A stretch of 64,000 nt of DNA from Ancylobacter polymorphus (GCF_022836935.1 NZ_CP083239.1:1116001-1180000), one strand, 5' to 3'. Counted from the stretch's first letter, positions 1-10,433 are shown. Notes: generated by a model not told the origin, from the sequence alone. Numbers and translations: made by a program.

Positions 1-1
1 C

Positions 2-883
2 GATTCCTCGGTCGACCCGGTCGGCGCCTGCGTCGGCATGCGCGGCTCGCGCGTGCAGGCCGTGGTGAACGAGCTGCAGGGCGAGAAGATCGACATCATT
101 CCGTGGTCGCCGGATGTCGCGACCTTCATCGTCAACGCCCTCGCCCCGGCCGAAGTGGTCAAGGTGGTGCTCGACGAGGACCGCGAACGTATTGAAGTTG
201 TGGTCCCGGATGCCCAACTAAGCCTCGCCATCGGCCGCCGCGGCCAGAATGTGCGCCTCGCCTCCCAGCTCACCGGCTGGGACATCGACATCATGACCGA
301 GGCGGAAGAGAGCGAGCGGCGGCAGAAGGACTTCGCCGAGCGCACCACCATGTTCGCCGAGGCGCTCGACCTCGACGAGATGATGGGCCAGCTGCTGGCC
401 TCGGAAGGCTTCGCCTCGGTCGAGGAAATCGCCTATGTGCCGCTGAACGAACTGGCGAGCATCGAGGGCTTCGACGAGGACACGGCGCAGGAACTGCAGA
501 ACCGCGCCCTCGCCCATCTGGCGCAGGTGGAAGCCGCCTTCGACGCGCGCCGCCGCGAACTCGGGGTCGAGGACGCGCTGCGCGACGTGCCGGGCGTCAC
601 CTCGCCCATGCTGGTGGCGTTCGGCGAGAACGACATCAAGACGGTCGAGGATCTCGCCGGCTGCGCCACCGACGACCTCACCGGCTGGACCGAGCGCAAG
701 GACGGCGAAACCGTCCGCGTCGCCGGCGCGCTGGAAGGCTTCGAGCTGTCCCGCGAGGACGCCGAGCAGCTGATCATGCAGGCCCGCGTCAAGGCCGGCT
801 GGATCACCGCCGAGGAACTCGCCGGCCCGGCCGAGGATGAGATCGACGCCGAGGCGGACGAGGCCGGCGAGGCCGAGGCCTGA
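2..883 (+). CDS. nusA: Transcription termination/antitermination factor NusA (C-terminal part, 5' end outside window)
   Basis: The frame is open from base 2, so only the C-terminal ~293 residues are present. NusA binds RNA polymerase and nascent RNA and controls pausing, termination and antitermination. Visible parts are the first KH domain ([15 protein letters not shown], with its GMRG loop), the second KH domain ([15 protein letters not shown]), and then two acidic helix-hairpin-helix repeats, one around [20 protein letters not shown] and one around [18 protein letters not shown]. The C-terminus is Glu/Asp/Ala-rich. It is followed after 41 bp by ylxR and then infB, the classic nusA operon order, so these genes are probably co-transcribed. 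Identity is very secure; the missing N-terminal domain is only cut by the window edge. Confidence 0.97.
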   Translation, partial: DSSVDPVGACVGMRGSRVQAVVNELQGEKIDIIPWSPDVATFIVNALAPAEVVKVVLDEDRERIEVVVPDAQLSLAIGRRGQNVRLASQLTGWDIDIMTEAEESERRQKDFAERTTMFAEALDLDEMMGQLLASEGFASVEEIAYVPLNELASIEGFDEDTAQELQNRALAHLAQVEAAFDARRRELGVEDALRDVPGVTSPMLVAFGENDIKTVEDLAGCATDDLTGWTERKDGETVRVAGALEGFELSREDAEQLIMQARVKAGWITAEELAGPAEDEIDAEADEAGEAEA

Positions 884-924
884 GCGGCCGGGCCGAGGGC
901 GGCGCGACCGAAGGGAAGACGACG

Positions 925-1647
925 GTGACGGACGAGACGGCCCCGCAGGAGACGGCCCCCCACGGGGCGGCACCGGCGGACACCGGCCCCGAAACGGGCT
1001 TCACCGACGCCGATCAGGCGGATGTGGGGCTCACCGATGCCGGCCTGCCGGATGCGGGCCGCGCGCTGACACGGCTGTGCATCGCCAGCCGGACGGTGCG
1101 GCCGGTGGAAGACTTGCTGCGCTTCGTCGTGGCGCCGGACGGCACAGTGGTGCCGGACATTCACGCCCGGCTGCCCGGGCGTGGCGCCTGGCTCACCGCA
1201 CGGCGTGCCGTGCTGGCCGAGGCGCTGAAGCGGAAGGCATTTTCCCGCGCCTTCAAGGGCAAGGGACGTGCCGGCCCGGAACTGTCCGATCTCGTCGGCC
1301 AGCTCCTGGAAAAGGATGCGCTCGCCTCCCTCGGCATCGCCAAGAAGGCGGGGCAGGTGGTGACGGGCAACGCCAAGGTGATCGAGGCGCTGCAGAGCGG
1401 GAAGGTCGCGGTGCTTGTGCATGCGAGCGAAGCCGCCCCGGACGGGGTGGGAAAGCTCGACGCGCTGGCACGGCGGATCGGCGAGGCTGACGGACGGGAA
1501 ATTGCCCGCATCGGCAGCCTTCCGGGAACACAATTGGACTTGGCGCTTGGGCGGGCAAATGTGGTACATGCTGCGCTGCTCGCGCATCCGACGAGCGCGG
1601 GGTTCCTCGCGCGAATGAAACGGCTCGAAGGCTGGCGCGCGGAATAA
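925..1647 (+). CDS. ylxR: YlxR-family RNA-binding protein (DUF448) with L7Ae-like C-terminal domain
   Basis: 240 residues, with a GTG start preceded by a GAAGGGA ribosome site. The N-terminal ~45 residues are acidic and low complexity. The DUF448/YlxR domain follows ([17 protein letters not shown], then a PGRGAWL signature). The C-terminal half (about residues 125-220, with [18 protein letters not shown]) looks like a ribosomal L7Ae/L30e-type RNA-binding fold. Most YlxR proteins of Gram-positives (about 90 residues, RnpM) lack this second domain, while the fused form is usual in alphaproteobacteria. It lies between nusA and infB in the same operon. A role in RNA metabolism or translation is inferred from family and context; the exact role in this clade is not known to me. 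Confidence 0.9.
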   Translation: MTDETAPQETAPHGAAPADTGPETGFTDADQADVGLTDAGLPDAGRALTRLCIASRTVRPVEDLLRFVVAPDGTVVPDIHARLPGRGAWLTARRAVLAEALKRKAFSRAFKGKGRAGPELSDLVGQLLEKDALASLGIAKKAGQVVTGNAKVIEALQSGKVAVLVHASEAAPDGVGKLDALARRIGEADGREIARIGSLPGTQLDLALGRANVVHAALLAHPTSAGFLARMKRLEGWRAE

Positions 1648-1671
1648 GCAGGCTGGCCGACGATAGTGGGG

Positions 1672-1694
1672 CCTTCCCGCATGAGGCGGGAAGG
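1672..1694 (+). promoter_or_regulatory. Leader hairpin upstream of infB
   Basis: A perfect 9-bp stem (CCTTCCCGC / GCGGGAAGG) with a 5-nt loop sits 18 bases before the infB start. There is no T-run, so it is not an intrinsic terminator. It may be an mRNA processing site or may modulate translation start of infB; that role is inference. Confidence 0.4.
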
Positions 1695-1712
1695 TACAGG
1701 AACGGATACCGA

Positions 1713-4679
1713 ATGACCGATACGAAGAACCCGGGCGAGAAGACGATGGGCGTCGGACAGGGTGGCAAGACCACCCTCACGCTCAAGCGACCTGTCGAGC
1801 AGGGCGTCGTCCGCCAGAGCTTCAGCCATGGGCGGTCCAAGTCCGTCGTGGTGGAGAAGGTGAAGCGCCGTGTGCTCGGCCCGGGCGACAAGCCCGAGGC
1901 GCCGACCCCGGCCGCACCCGCTTCGCCGCCGGCATCCGCACCGCCCGCCGCGCAGGCGGCCCGTCCGGCTCCGGCCGCTCCGGCCGCGCCCGCACGTCCG
2001 GCTCCCAGCGCCCCGGCGGCTGCCGCCGCGCCGGCTCGTCCGGTGGTGAGCGCACCGGCAGCGGCACCCGCACCGGCACCGGCGACGGCGGCCCCCGCGC
2101 CGGCCCGTCCGGCCGCGAGCGCACCGGCACGCCCCGTGACGAGCGCCCCTGCACGCCCGGCCGCGAGCGCTCCCGCCCGCCCGGCGGGCAGCGCCCCGGC
2201 GTCGAGCACGTCGGCAGGCTCGTCCGGCCGGCCGGCGCTGCGCACCCAGCCCTCCCCGGGCGCGAATCTCTCCAGCCCCCGTCCGGCGCCGCAGGGCAGC
2301 CGCCCGGGTGGCGTCGTGCTGCGCACGCTGACGGAAGAGGAGGCCCGCGCCCGCGCCGCCGCCCTGCAGGATGCCCGCATCCGCGAGGTCGAGGATCGCA
2401 AGCGCGCCGAGATCGAAGCCGCCCGCCGCGCCGAGCGCGAGGCGCGCGAAAAGGTCGAGCGCGAGGCCGCCGAGGCCCGCAAGCGCGAGGAAGACGCGCG
2501 CCGCGCCTTCGAAGAGGAAGCCAAGCGGAAATCCGAGCAGGAGGCGCGCAAGCGCTTCGGCGAGGACCAGCCGGCCGCCGCCTCGGCGAGCCCGGCCTCG
2601 CGCGCTGCCACGCCCGCCAGCCCGTCGCAGACGCCGGCCGCCGCTCCCGGCGCGCCGCGTGTCGCCACGCCGCGCGGCGCCATGGATGCCGAGGAGGACG
2701 ATCGCCGTCCGGCCCGTCGTGGCCCCGGTGGCGCCCCCGCGCGTCCCGCCGTTCCGGCCAAGCCGACCCGCACCGCCGGCCCGGAAAAGAGCCGCGGCCG
2801 CCTGACCGTCGTCAACGCCCAGTCGGCGGATGACGAGCGTCAGCGCTCCGTCGCCTCGTTCCGCCGCCGCACCCAGCGCATGAGCGGCCATCGCCATGTC
2901 GAGGCGAAGGAAAAGATCGCCCGCGAAGTGACCATCCCGGAGACCATCTCCATTCAGGAGCTGGCCAACCGCATGGCCGAGCGCGCGGTCGACGTGATCC
3001 GCCTGCTGATGAAGCAGGGCCAGATGGTGAAGATCACCGACGTGATCGACGCCGACACCGCCCAGCTCATCGCCGAGGAACTCGGCCACAGCGTGCGCCG
3101 CGTCGCCGAATCGGACGTGGAAGAAGGCCTGTTTGACACGGCGGACACCGAGGAGAACCTCGAGACCCGTCCGCCGGTCGTCACCATCATGGGCCATGTC
3201 GACCACGGCAAGACCTCGCTGCTCGACGCCATCCGCAAGGCCAATGTCGTCTCCGGCGAGGCCGGCGGCATCACCCAGCACATCGGCGCCTATCAGGTGA
3301 CCTCGCCGCTCGGCGGCAAGATCACCTTCATCGACACGCCCGGCCACGCCGCCTTCACGGCGATGCGTGCGCGCGGCGCCAAGGTGACGGACATCGTGGT
3401 GCTGGTGGTGGCGGCCGATGACGGCGTCATGCCGCAGACGGTCGAGGCCATCAATCACGCGCGCGCCGCCAAGGTGCCGCTGATCGTGGCGATCAACAAG
3501 ATCGACAAGCCGGACGCCAAGCCCGAGCGCGTGCGCAGCGAATTGCTGCAGTACGAGGTTCAGGTCGAAAGCCTCGGCGGCGACACGCTGGAAGTCGAGG
3601 TCTCCGCCAAGGCGCAGACCAATCTCGACAAGCTGCTGGAGCTCATCAGCCTGCAGGCGGAAGTGCTCGACCTCAAGGCGAACCCCAACCGCGACGCGGA
3701 AGGCACCGTCATCGAGGCCAAGCTCGACCGTGGTCGCGGTCCTGTCGCCACCGTGCTGGTGCAGCGTGGCACGCTGCATGTCGGCGACATCGTCGTCGCC
3801 GGCGCCGAGATGGGCCGCGTGCGCGCGCTCATCGACGACAAGGGCAACAATGTCAGCGATGCCGGGCCATCTTTCCCGGTGGAAGTGCTCGGCTTCAACG
3901 GCACGCCGGAGGCGGGCGACCGCCTCGCCGTGGTCGAGAACGAAGCCCGCGCCCGCGAGATCACCGACTATCGCCAGCGCCAGAAGCGCGAGAAGGCGGC
4001 GGCCCGTTCCGCCACCGTCCGCGGCTCGCTGGAGCAGATGATGAGCCAGGCCAAGACCACCGGCCGGAAGGAATTCCCGCTCATCATCAAGGGCGACGTG
4101 TCCGGCTCGGTCGAAGCGATCATCTCCTCGCTGGAGAAGCTCGGCACCGACGAGGTGCAGGCCCGCATCATCCACTCCGGCGCCGGCGGCGTGAACGAGA
4201 GCGACGTGACGCTGGCCGAGACGGCCGGCGCGGCGATCATCGCGTTCAACGTGCGCGCCAACAAGGAAGCGCGTGACGCGGCCGAGCGTGCCGGCATCGA
4301 GATCCGCTACTACAACATCATCTACGACCTCGTGGATGACGTGAAGGCGGCGATGGGTGGCCTGCTCGCCCCGGTCAACCGCGAGACCATGCTCGGCAAC
4401 GCCCTCATTAAGGAGATCTTCGCGGTCTCCAAGGTGGGCAAGGTTGCCGGTTGCCTGGTCACCGACGGCATCGTCGAGCGCGGCCAGCATGTCCGCCTCA
4501 TCCGCGACAACGTGGTCATCCACGAAGGCAAGCTGGCGACGCTCAACCGCTTCAAGGATGCGGTCAACACGGTGCATTCCGGCCAGGAATGCGGCATGTC
4601 CTTCGAGAACTACCAGGACATGCGCGCCGGCGACGTCATCGAGTGCTACCGCGTCGAGGTGGTGCAGCGCACCCTCTGA
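1713..4679 (+). CDS. infB: Translation initiation factor IF-2
   Basis: 988 residues. IF-2 is the GTPase that brings fMet-tRNA to the 30S subunit and promotes subunit joining. Residues ~60-210 are an Ala/Pro-rich spacer with repeated ARPxxSAPARP-like units. Residues ~210-285 form a highly charged, probably coiled-coil helix (long Glu/Arg/Ala heptads). The IF2_N domain lies near 405-465 ([20 protein letters not shown]). The G1 motif GHVDHGKT is at 494-501, followed by DTPGHAAF and NKIDKP, then domains II, III and IV ending with [10 protein letters not shown]. The long N-terminal spacer is common in alphaproteobacteria. The start codon follows a CAGGAA site; a second ATG 33 bases downstream is possible. 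Confidence 0.98.
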   Translation: MTDTKNPGEKTMGVGQGGKTTLTLKRPVEQGVVRQSFSHGRSKSVVVEKVKRRVLGPGDKPEAPTPAAPASPPASAPPAAQAARPAPAAPAAPARPAPSAPAAAAAPARPVVSAPAAAPAPAPATAAPAPARPAASAPARPVTSAPARPAASAPARPAGSAPASSTSAGSSGRPALRTQPSPGANLSSPRPAPQGSRPGGVVLRTLTEEEARARAAALQDARIREVEDRKRAEIEAARRAEREAREKVEREAAEARKREEDARRAFEEEAKRKSEQEARKRFGEDQPAAASASPASRAATPASPSQTPAAAPGAPRVATPRGAMDAEEDDRRPARRGPGGAPARPAVPAKPTRTAGPEKSRGRLTVVNAQSADDERQRSVASFRRRTQRMSGHRHVEAKEKIAREVTIPETISIQELANRMAERAVDVIRLLMKQGQMVKITDVIDADTAQLIAEELGHSVRRVAESDVEEGLFDTADTEENLETRPPVVTIMGHVDHGKTSLLDAIRKANVVSGEAGGITQHIGAYQVTSPLGGKITFIDTPGHAAFTAMRARGAKVTDIVVLVVAADDGVMPQTVEAINHARAAKVPLIVAINKIDKPDAKPERVRSELLQYEVQVESLGGDTLEVEVSAKAQTNLDKLLELISLQAEVLDLKANPNRDAEGTVIEAKLDRGRGPVATVLVQRGTLHVGDIVVAGAEMGRVRALIDDKGNNVSDAGPSFPVEVLGFNGTPEAGDRLAVVENEARAREITDYRQRQKREKAAARSATVRGSLEQMMSQAKTTGRKEFPLIIKGDVSGSVEAIISSLEKLGTDEVQARIIHSGAGGVNESDVTLAETAGAAIIAFNVRANKEARDAAERAGIEIRYYNIIYDLVDDVKAAMGGLLAPVNRETMLGNALIKEIFAVSKVGKVAGCLVTDGIVERGQHVRLIRDNVVIHEGKLATLNRFKDAVNTVHSGQECGMSFENYQDMRAGDVIECYRVEVVQRTL

Positions 4680-4849
4680 GCGGGGCCCCTCTGAGCCAGG
4701 CGGCCGACGCCGCCGCTCACGGCACATTCAGGCCGCTCCCGCACGCGGGCGCGGCCTTTCCACGGGAGCGCGCGGTCCAAGCCCGTTCGCTCCGGTCGCG
4801 GTCGGCCCCTTGCTGCCTTATGCGGGCGGGGCCCTGAAGGTTTGATGAC

Positions 4850-5281
4850 ATGAAGAACAAAGCGAGTTCGGGCGCCGGCCCGAGCCAGCGCCAGCTGCGC
4901 GTGGGCGAATTGGTGCGCCACGCCCTCTCCGACATTCTCGCCCGCGGCGACCTGCCCGATCCGGCGCTGGCCAAGGTGCTGATCACCGTGCCGGAAGTGC
5001 GGATGAGCCCCGACCTGAAGATCGCCACCTGCTACGTCATGCCGCTCGGCGGCAAGGACCCGAAGGCGGCGATCGAGGCTTTGGCGACCAATGCCAAGCC
5101 GCTGCGCGGCGAGATCGCCCGCCGCGTCGAGCTGAAATTCGTCCCCGAGCTGCGCTTCCGCATCGACACCTCCTTCGAGGAGGGCGCGCGCATCGACGCG
5201 CTGCTGCGCCTGCCCCAGGTGCAGCGCGACCTCGACGGCCCCGACACCGACACTCCTGACAGCCGAGAGGACGAGGCATGA
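4850..5281 (+). CDS. rbfA: 30S ribosome-binding factor RbfA
   Basis: 143 residues, a normal length for alphaproteobacterial RbfA. It has the single KH-like domain: [20 protein letters not shown] at the N-terminus, then [18 protein letters not shown] and [19 protein letters not shown]. RbfA assists late maturation of the 30S subunit (5' end of 16S rRNA). Its last bases overlap the truB start (ATGA), indicating translational coupling. The 170-bp spacer after infB holds no obvious gene or terminator. Confidence 0.96.
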   Translation: MKNKASSGAGPSQRQLRVGELVRHALSDILARGDLPDPALAKVLITVPEVRMSPDLKIATCYVMPLGGKDPKAAIEALATNAKPLRGEIARRVELKFVPELRFRIDTSFEEGARIDALLRLPQVQRDLDGPDTDTPDSREDEA

Positions 5282-6285
5282 GCGCCCCGCTCGATTCCGC
5301 CCACCCGACCGAGGACGCCGAGCTGCCGCCGGCCGCGCCGGTGGAGACCGGCCGCGAGGCCCCGCGCAAGCGCCGGCCCAAGCGCGATGTCGATGGCTGG
5401 GTGCTGCTCGACAAGCCGGTCGGCATGACCTCGACCCAGGCGGTCGGCGCGGTGAAATGGCTGTTCCAGGCCAAGAAGGCCGGCCATGCCGGCACGCTCG
5501 ACCCGCTCGCCTCCGGCTGCCTGCCGATTGCGCTCGGCGAAGCGACCAAGACCGTTCCCTTCGTCATGGACGGGCGCAAAGTCTATCGCTTCACCGTGCG
5601 CTGGGGTATCGAGACCGACACCGACGACAGCGAGGGCCAGCCGGTCGAGACCTCCGAGGCGCGCCCGACGCGCGAGGCGATCCTCGACCTGCTGCCGCGC
5701 TTCCGTGGCGAGATCGAGCAGGTACCGCCGGCCTATTCGGCGCTGAAGATCAATGGCGAGCGCGCCTATGATCTCGCCCGCGACGGCATCGAGGTGCAGC
5801 TCGCCGCCCGCACCGTGGTCATTCATTCGCTGGAGCTGGTCGAGCAGCCCGACGCCGACCACGCCGTGTTCGAGGCGGAATGCGGCAAGGGCACCTATGT
5901 GCGCTCGCTGGCCCGCGATTTCGGCCGGGCGCTCGGCGTGCGCGGCCACATCTCCGCCCTGCGCCGCACCCGCGTCGGCACCTTCGCCGAAGAGGATCTG
6001 GTGCCGCTGGCGAAGCTACGCGAAGTCTCTGAATCCATGGACGACGCCCCGCCGCTGTTCGCGCTGCGCCCGGTGGAGATCGGCCTCGACAGCCTGCCGG
6101 CGCTGCGTGTGTCCTCGTCCGATGCCGCCCGCCTCGCCCATGGCCAGCCGATCATCCTGCGCGGGCGCGACGCGCCGGTGCTGGAAGGCCCGGTCGCCAT
6201 CACCGCCGGCGGCCGCCTCATCGCCCTCGGCGAGGCCGAGGCCGGCGAGATCCACCCCAAGCGGATCTTCCATTCCGCGAAATAG
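5278..6285 (+). CDS. truB: tRNA pseudouridine(55) synthase TruB
   Basis: 335 residues. It converts U55 in the T-loop of tRNAs to pseudouridine. The first ~35 residues are a charged tail. The catalytic motif [12 protein letters not shown] gives the nucleophile Asp75. [10 protein letters not shown], the [10 protein letters not shown] segment and the [19 protein letters not shown] motif are typical. A C-terminal PUA-like region ends in HPKRIF. It overlaps rbfA by four bases and closes the nusA-infB operon; a convergent regulator gene lies immediately downstream. Confidence 0.97.
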   Translation: MSAPLDSAHPTEDAELPPAAPVETGREAPRKRRPKRDVDGWVLLDKPVGMTSTQAVGAVKWLFQAKKAGHAGTLDPLASGCLPIALGEATKTVPFVMDGRKVYRFTVRWGIETDTDDSEGQPVETSEARPTREAILDLLPRFRGEIEQVPPAYSALKINGERAYDLARDGIEVQLAARTVVIHSLELVEQPDADHAVFEAECGKGTYVRSLARDFGRALGVRGHISALRRTRVGTFAEEDLVPLAKLREVSESMDDAPPLFALRPVEIGLDSLPALRVSSSDAARLAHGQPIILRGRDAPVLEGPVAITAGGRLIALGEAEAGEIHPKRIFHSAK

Positions 6286-6321
6286 GCGGACCGCCTCATC
6301 GAAAAAGCAGGCGCGGGCGGT

Positions 6322-6693
6322 TCATTCCGCCGGCCGCGCCGCCGCCCAGGACAGCAGCGCGTCAAGCGCCGGGCACAGCGCCTGCCCCCACTCGGTGAGC
6401 GCATATTCCACCTTGGGCGGCACCTGCGGATAGACGATGCGCCGGACGATGCCGTCGCCCTCCATCTGCCGCAGCTGCTGCGCCAGCATCTTCTGCGAAA
6501 TCGCCGGGATGGCGCGTTCCAGATCGGAAAAACGCAGCACCCGTCCGCCGAACAGGTGGAACAGGATCACCAGCTTCCAGCGCCCTTCCAGCAGCTTCAG
6601 CGCCTGTTCGACGCCGGAGGCCGCCGATTCGCGCGTATAGGCGGCAGACTTACTCTGGGGTAATGGGCTTACTTTTTCGTGCGTACTTGTCAT
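6322..6693 (-). CDS. HxlR-family winged-helix transcriptional regulator
   Basis: 123 residues. The HxlR domain is complete: ALKLLEGRWKLVILFHLFGG, then RFSDLERAIPAISQKMLAQQLRQME and a wing ending VEYALTEWGQAL. There is no conserved Cys in the first helices, so a YodB/HypR-type thiol sensor is not suggested. It faces away from the NTF2-like gene starting at 6771, with a 77-bp shared, AT-richer control region, so that neighbour is its likely target (inference). HxlR proteins often regulate small detoxification or redox genes. Confidence 0.88.
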   Translation of the reverse strand: MTSTHEKVSPLPQSKSAAYTRESAASGVEQALKLLEGRWKLVILFHLFGGRVLRFSDLERAIPAISQKMLAQQLRQMEGDGIVRRIVYPQVPPKVEYALTEWGQALCPALDALLSWAAARPAE

Positions 6694-6770
6694 TTGGTTA
6701 GCGTAAGCTCATCTCGGAGGCCCCGCAACCGCGCGGCGCCCGCTCGCCGCCACCATCGGAGCCCGCCCGG

Positions 6771-7097
6771 ATGAGTGTCGAACTTCCCCCCGCCATCGCC
6801 GCCTATTTCCGCGCCGACCACGACGATCCCGCCGCCGTCGCCCGCTGCTTCACCCCGGAGGGCGTGGTGAAGGACGAAGGCCGGCTTCACCGCGGCCCGG
6901 AAGCCATCGCGGCCTGGAAGCGGCAGGCCTCCGCCTCCTATGAGTACACCAGCGAGCCGATAGGCGTGGAGCCGGATGGCGAGCGCCTCATCGTGACGGC
7001 GCATGTCGTCGGCACTTTTCCCGGCAGCCCGGTGGATCTGCGCTATGCCTTCACGCTGGAGGGCGCGCATATCGCCCTTCTGGAGATCGCGCCCTGA
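6771..7097 (+). CDS. NTF2-like/SnoaL-type small protein
   Basis: 108 residues. The alpha+beta cone pattern of the NTF2-like superfamily is visible: an N-terminal helix (PPAIAAYFRADHDDPAAVARCF), then EGVVKDEGRLHRGPEAIAAWKRQA and a strand-rich end (GSPVDLRYAFTLEGAHIALLEI). Members of this group act as small isomerases, hydrolases or ligand-binding proteins, and the substrate cannot be read from the sequence. It is divergent from the HxlR regulator, which probably controls it. Confidence 0.75.
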   Translation: MSVELPPAIAAYFRADHDDPAAVARCFTPEGVVKDEGRLHRGPEAIAAWKRQASASYEYTSEPIGVEPDGERLIVTAHVVGTFPGSPVDLRYAFTLEGAHIALLEIAP

Positions 7098-7312
7098 GGA
7101 GCGCGGGGCGGCGCCGGCGCAGCTTCCACTAGCACCTGCGCCGTTTTCGTGTATGGTGCCGGCGCGTCGCGGACCCCCTGTCCGCGCGACCGTAGTTCTT
7201 TGACCGCGCTGGACGACATCCCGGCCCGGCCAATCTGCGGACCCCGGCGCGCCCTTCCGGCCTTCCCGGCCCGGCGCCGCCTTTCACCTGAAGTCACGAA
7301 AGGACTTGCCCG

Positions 7313-7582
7313 ATGTCGATCACTCCCGAGCGCAAGCAGGAGCTCATCAAGGAATACGCCACCAAGCCGGGCGATACCGGTTCGGCGGAAGTGCAGGTGG
7401 CGATCCTCACCGAGCGGATCACCAACCTCACCGGCCACTTCAAGGGCCACGCGAAGGACAACCACTCCCGTCGCGGCCTGCTCAAGATGGTGTCGGCGCG
7501 CCGTGGTCTTCTCGACTACCTCAAGAAGACCGAGGAAGCCCGCTACAAGGCGCTGATCCAGCGTCTGGGCATCCGCCGCTGA
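7313..7582 (+). CDS. rpsO: 30S ribosomal protein S15
   Basis: 89 residues, exactly the family length. S15 binds 16S rRNA early in small-subunit assembly. Signature segments are [40 protein letters not shown] and the C-terminal [20 protein letters not shown] ribosome site precedes the start. It is followed by pnp, as in most proteobacteria. The 215 bp upstream hold no gene and presumably carry its promoter and leader, but I could not assign a clear -35/-10. Confidence 0.98.
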   Translation: MSITPERKQELIKEYATKPGDTGSAEVQVAILTERITNLTGHFKGHAKDNHSRRGLLKMVSARRGLLDYLKKTEEARYKALIQRLGIRR

Positions 7583-7591
7583 GGCACGACG

Positions 7592-7622
7592 CGAGGCTCG
7601 CGCCCGAAAGGCGCGGGCCTCG
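7592..7622 (+). promoter_or_regulatory. rpsO-pnp intercistronic stem-loop
   Basis: The sequence CGAGGCTCGCGCC, a CGAAA loop and GGCGCGGGCCTCG form a ~13-bp stem with one T/G mismatch, 10 bases after the rpsO stop. No T-run follows. In enterobacteria the equivalent hairpin is the RNase III site that starts PNPase autoregulation. A similar role here is inference from position. Confidence 0.45.
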
Positions 7623-7829
7623 TGCGCATTGACGACGGCGCGGGCGGAGGACCCGTCGCGCTGAAGACGCATGATGCGGCGGGCATGGGGCTCGCCGCGA
7701 CCGATAGTGAAGCGGCGCGCCATGGCAGGATCGCCGGAGACTCACGGGTCCGTGGCCTCGCCACCGTGAAGCCCCCCGAGTCTCTCGCCGTCTTGCCCAT
7801 GGCCCCGCTTCGGAAAGCCAGAGACAGAC

Positions 7830-9986
7830 ATGTTCGATATTCACCGCGAGGAACTCGACTGGGGCGGGCGCACGCTGACCCTCGAGACCGGCCGCATGGC
7901 GCGCCAGGCTGATGGCGCCGTGCTCGCGACCTATGGCGACACCACCGTGCTCGCCACCGCCGTTTCCGCCAAGGCGCCCAAGCCCGGCCAGGACTTCTTC
8001 CCGCTTACCGTCAACTACCAGGAAAAGACCTACGCGGCCGGCCGCATTCCCGGTGGCTATTTCAAGCGCGAAGGCCGCCCGAGCGAGAAGGAGACCCTCG
8101 TCTCCCGCCTGATCGACCGTCCGATCCGCCCGCTCTTCGCCGAAGGCTACAAGAACGACACCCAGGTCGTCGTCACCGTGCTCTCGCACGACCTTGAGAA
8201 CGACCCCGACATCGTGGCGATGGTCGCCGCCTCGGCCGCCCTCACCCTCTCCGGCGTGCCGTTCATGGGCCCGATCGGCGGCGCCCGCGTCGGCTTCATC
8301 GACAATGAATATGTGCTGAACCCGACGCTCGACGAGCTGAAGGAATCGGCGCTCGACCTCGTGGTCGCCGGCACCGCCGACGCCGTGCTGATGGTCGAAT
8401 CCGAAGCCAAGGAGCTCTCCGAAGAGGTGATGCTCGGCGCGGTCATGTTCGGCCACCGCCACTTCCAGCCGGTCATCGACGCCATCATCCGCCTCGCGGA
8501 GAAGGCCGCCAAGGAGCCGCGCGACTTCGCCGCTCCCGACCATTCGGCGCTGGAAGCCGAGCTGCGCACCCTGATCGACGCCGATCTGCGCGCCGCCTAC
8601 AAGATCGTCCGCAAGCAGGACCGCTACGAGGCGGTCGGCAATGCCAAGGCGAAGGCCAAGGCGCATTACGCCGCCCTCGCCGCCGAAGGCAAGGACGTGC
8701 CGGACTCCCAGACCCTCTCCGAGGTGCTGAAGGAGCTCGAGGCCAAGATCGTGCGCTGGAACATCCTCGACGAGGGGATCCGCATCGACGGCCGCGACAC
8801 CAAGACCGTCCGCCAGATCGTCGCCGAGGCGAGCGTTCTGCCGCGCGCCCACGGTTCGGCCCTGTTCACCCGCGGCGAGACGCAGGCCCTCGTGGTCGCC
8901 ACCCTCGGTACCGGCGAGGACGAGCAGTTCATCGACAGCCTGGAAGGCACCTATAAGGAGCGCTTCCTGCTGCACTACAACTTCCCCCCCTTCTCGGTGG
9001 GTGAAACCGGCCGCATGGGCTCGCCCGGCCGCCGCGAAATCGGCCATGGCAAGCTCGCCTGGCGCGCCATCCGCCCGCTGCTGCCGCCCGCGCACGAGTT
9101 CCCCTACACGCTGCGCGCCGTCTCGGAGATCCTGGAGTCGAACGGCTCCTCCTCCATGGCGACCGTCTGCGGCACCTCACTCGCGCTGATGGACGCCGGC
9201 GTGCCGATGCGCCGCCCGGTGGCCGGCATCGCCATGGGCCTCATCCTTGAGGGCGAGAAGTTCGCCGTGCTCTCCGACATCCTCGGCGACGAGGATCATC
9301 TCGGCGACATGGACTTCAAGGTGGCCGGCACCGACAAGGGCGTCACCGCCCTGCAGATGGACATCAAGATCGCCGGCATCACCGAGGAGATCATGAAGGT
9401 CGCCCTCGCCCAGGCGAAGGATGGCCGTCACCACATTCTCGGCGAGATGAGCAAGGCGCTGACCGGCGCCCGCTCCGAGCTCGGCGAGCATGCCCCGCGC
9501 ATCGAGGTGATCCAGATCCCGGTCGACAAGATCCGCGAAGTGATCGGTTCGGGCGGCAAGGTGATCCGCGAGATCGTCGAGAAGACCGGCGCCAAGATCA
9601 ACATCGAGGACGACGGCACGGTGAAGGTCGCCTCCGCCTCGGGCGAGTCGATCAAGGCGGCGCTGAACTGGATCAAGTCCATCGCCTCCGAGCCGGAGAT
9701 CGGCCACATCTATGAGGGCACGGTGGTCAAGGTCGTCGATTTCGGCGCCTTCGTGAACTTCTTCGGCGCCAAGGACGGCCTCGTGCACGTCTCGCAGCTC
9801 GCCAAGGAGCGCGTGGCCAAGCCCTCCGATGTCGTCAAGGAAGGCGACAAGGTGAAGGTGAAGCTGCTCGGCTTCGACGAGCGCGGCAAGACCCGCCTGT
9901 CGATGAAGGTCGTCGACCAGGCGACCGGCGAGGACCTCGAAGCCAAGGCCAAGGCCGAGGATGGCGAGGCCGCCACGGCCGAGTGA
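7830..9986 (+). CDS. pnp: Polyribonucleotide nucleotidyltransferase (PNPase)
   Basis: 718 residues, the usual length. It is a phosphate-dependent 3'-5' exoribonuclease and degradosome-type trimer. It has two RNase PH domains (the first from [20 protein letters not shown]; the second with [23 protein letters not shown] and the [20 protein letters not shown] segment). A KH domain with the [10 protein letters not shown] loop lies near residues 560-610, and an S1 domain ([18 protein letters not shown]) at ~630-695. A short acidic Ala/Glu tail follows. The start follows a CAGAGACAGAC stretch. A strong intrinsic terminator stands 65 bases after the stop. Confidence 0.98.
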   Translation: MFDIHREELDWGGRTLTLETGRMARQADGAVLATYGDTTVLATAVSAKAPKPGQDFFPLTVNYQEKTYAAGRIPGGYFKREGRPSEKETLVSRLIDRPIRPLFAEGYKNDTQVVVTVLSHDLENDPDIVAMVAASAALTLSGVPFMGPIGGARVGFIDNEYVLNPTLDELKESALDLVVAGTADAVLMVESEAKELSEEVMLGAVMFGHRHFQPVIDAIIRLAEKAAKEPRDFAAPDHSALEAELRTLIDADLRAAYKIVRKQDRYEAVGNAKAKAKAHYAALAAEGKDVPDSQTLSEVLKELEAKIVRWNILDEGIRIDGRDTKTVRQIVAEASVLPRAHGSALFTRGETQALVVATLGTGEDEQFIDSLEGTYKERFLLHYNFPPFSVGETGRMGSPGRREIGHGKLAWRAIRPLLPPAHEFPYTLRAVSEILESNGSSSMATVCGTSLALMDAGVPMRRPVAGIAMGLILEGEKFAVLSDILGDEDHLGDMDFKVAGTDKGVTALQMDIKIAGITEEIMKVALAQAKDGRHHILGEMSKALTGARSELGEHAPRIEVIQIPVDKIREVIGSGGKVIREIVEKTGAKINIEDDGTVKVASASGESIKAALNWIKSIASEPEIGHIYEGTVVKVVDFGAFVNFFGAKDGLVHVSQLAKERVAKPSDVVKEGDKVKVKLLGFDERGKTRLSMKVVDQATGEDLEAKAKAEDGEAATAE

Positions 9987-10050
9987 TCCGCCGCTTCACG
10001 CGGTTGAGGATTTTGAGCGGGGCGCCCTTGGCGCCAGCTCCGAACAATAA

Positions 10051-10080
10051 CGGGGCGCCCTTGGCGCCCCGTTTTCATTT
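10051..10080 (+). terminator. Intrinsic terminator after pnp
   Basis: A CGGGGCGCC stem, CTT loop and GGCGCCCCG arm are followed by TTTTCATTT. An imperfect copy of the same stem (GGGGCGCCCTTGGCGCC) lies just upstream at 10019-10035, so the terminator region looks duplicated. Confidence 0.85.
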
Positions 10081-10113
10081 GGGCGCAACGGCCCGCAAGG
10101 ACGCGCCGGGCGA

Positions 10114-10150
10114 CATCCTTCGAGGCGCGCTGCGCGCGCACCTCAGGATG
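10114..10150. repeat. REP-like palindrome, family A (copy 1)
   Basis: An imperfect palindrome with arms CATCCTTCGAGGCGCGC and GCGCGCACCTCAGGATG. Further copies occur at 10250-10288 (opposite orientation) and 59172-59207. It lies in the 447-bp gap between pnp and mbfA, which otherwise holds the terminator and the mbfA control region. Confidence 0.8.
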
Positions 10151-10249
10151 ACGTGGCTCGCGAGTCATCGCCCTGCCAACGCTCGGCGCTTCAGGCCTGT
10201 TTCCCTCTTCCACATACGGCTTTCCGGTTTCGCGGGCTTGGAACACCTT

Positions 10250-10288
10250 CATCCTGAGGCGCCGGCCGCAGGCCGGCCTCGAAGGATG
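10250..10288. repeat. REP-like palindrome, family A (copy 2)
   Basis: Arms CATCCTGAGGC and CTCGAAGGATG enclose a GCCGGCCGCAGGCCGGC core. It is in inverted orientation relative to copy 1, about 100 bp away. Pairs of inverted REP units are a common arrangement in intergenic DNA of this order. Confidence 0.8.
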
Positions 10289-10396
10289 TTCGATGACGAA
10301 GGCGCTCGCCGCGCCCCTTCTGTCTCGTGCCCCCCGCCCCCGCGTTTCACACAAGCCTGCCCTGCCTGTCAGGCAATCGACACCTCCCCGCCCTAG

Positions 10397-10415
10397 GATT
10401 AGAACCTTTCTAATC
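10397..10415. promoter_or_regulatory. ICE-like Irr operator upstream of mbfA
   Basis: GATTAGAACCTTTCTAATC is a perfect 8-3-8 palindrome located 18 bases before the mbfA start. It closely matches the iron control element core TTAGAA-N3-TTCTAA that Irr recognises in Bradyrhizobium and related Hyphomicrobiales, where mbfA is a known Irr-repressed gene. Binding by Irr here is inferred from sequence and gene identity; irr itself is not in the window. Confidence 0.75.
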
Positions 10416-10433
10416 TTATTCCGGGGCCCGGCC

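Noticed and set aside
1161..4727. Very long open frame antisense to infB
   Set aside because: High GC removes stops on the opposite strand. The predicted protein is His/Arg/Gly-rich low complexity and overlaps a certain IF-2 gene.
6694..6770. Defined HxlR operator between the HxlR and NTF2-like genes
   Set aside because: Direct CTTACT-like repeats are visible, but no convincing dyad could be placed, so no site is called.
10114..10288. CRISPR-like repeats between pnp and mbfA
   Set aside because: Only two inverted REP-type units are present, with no regular spacing and no cas genes.
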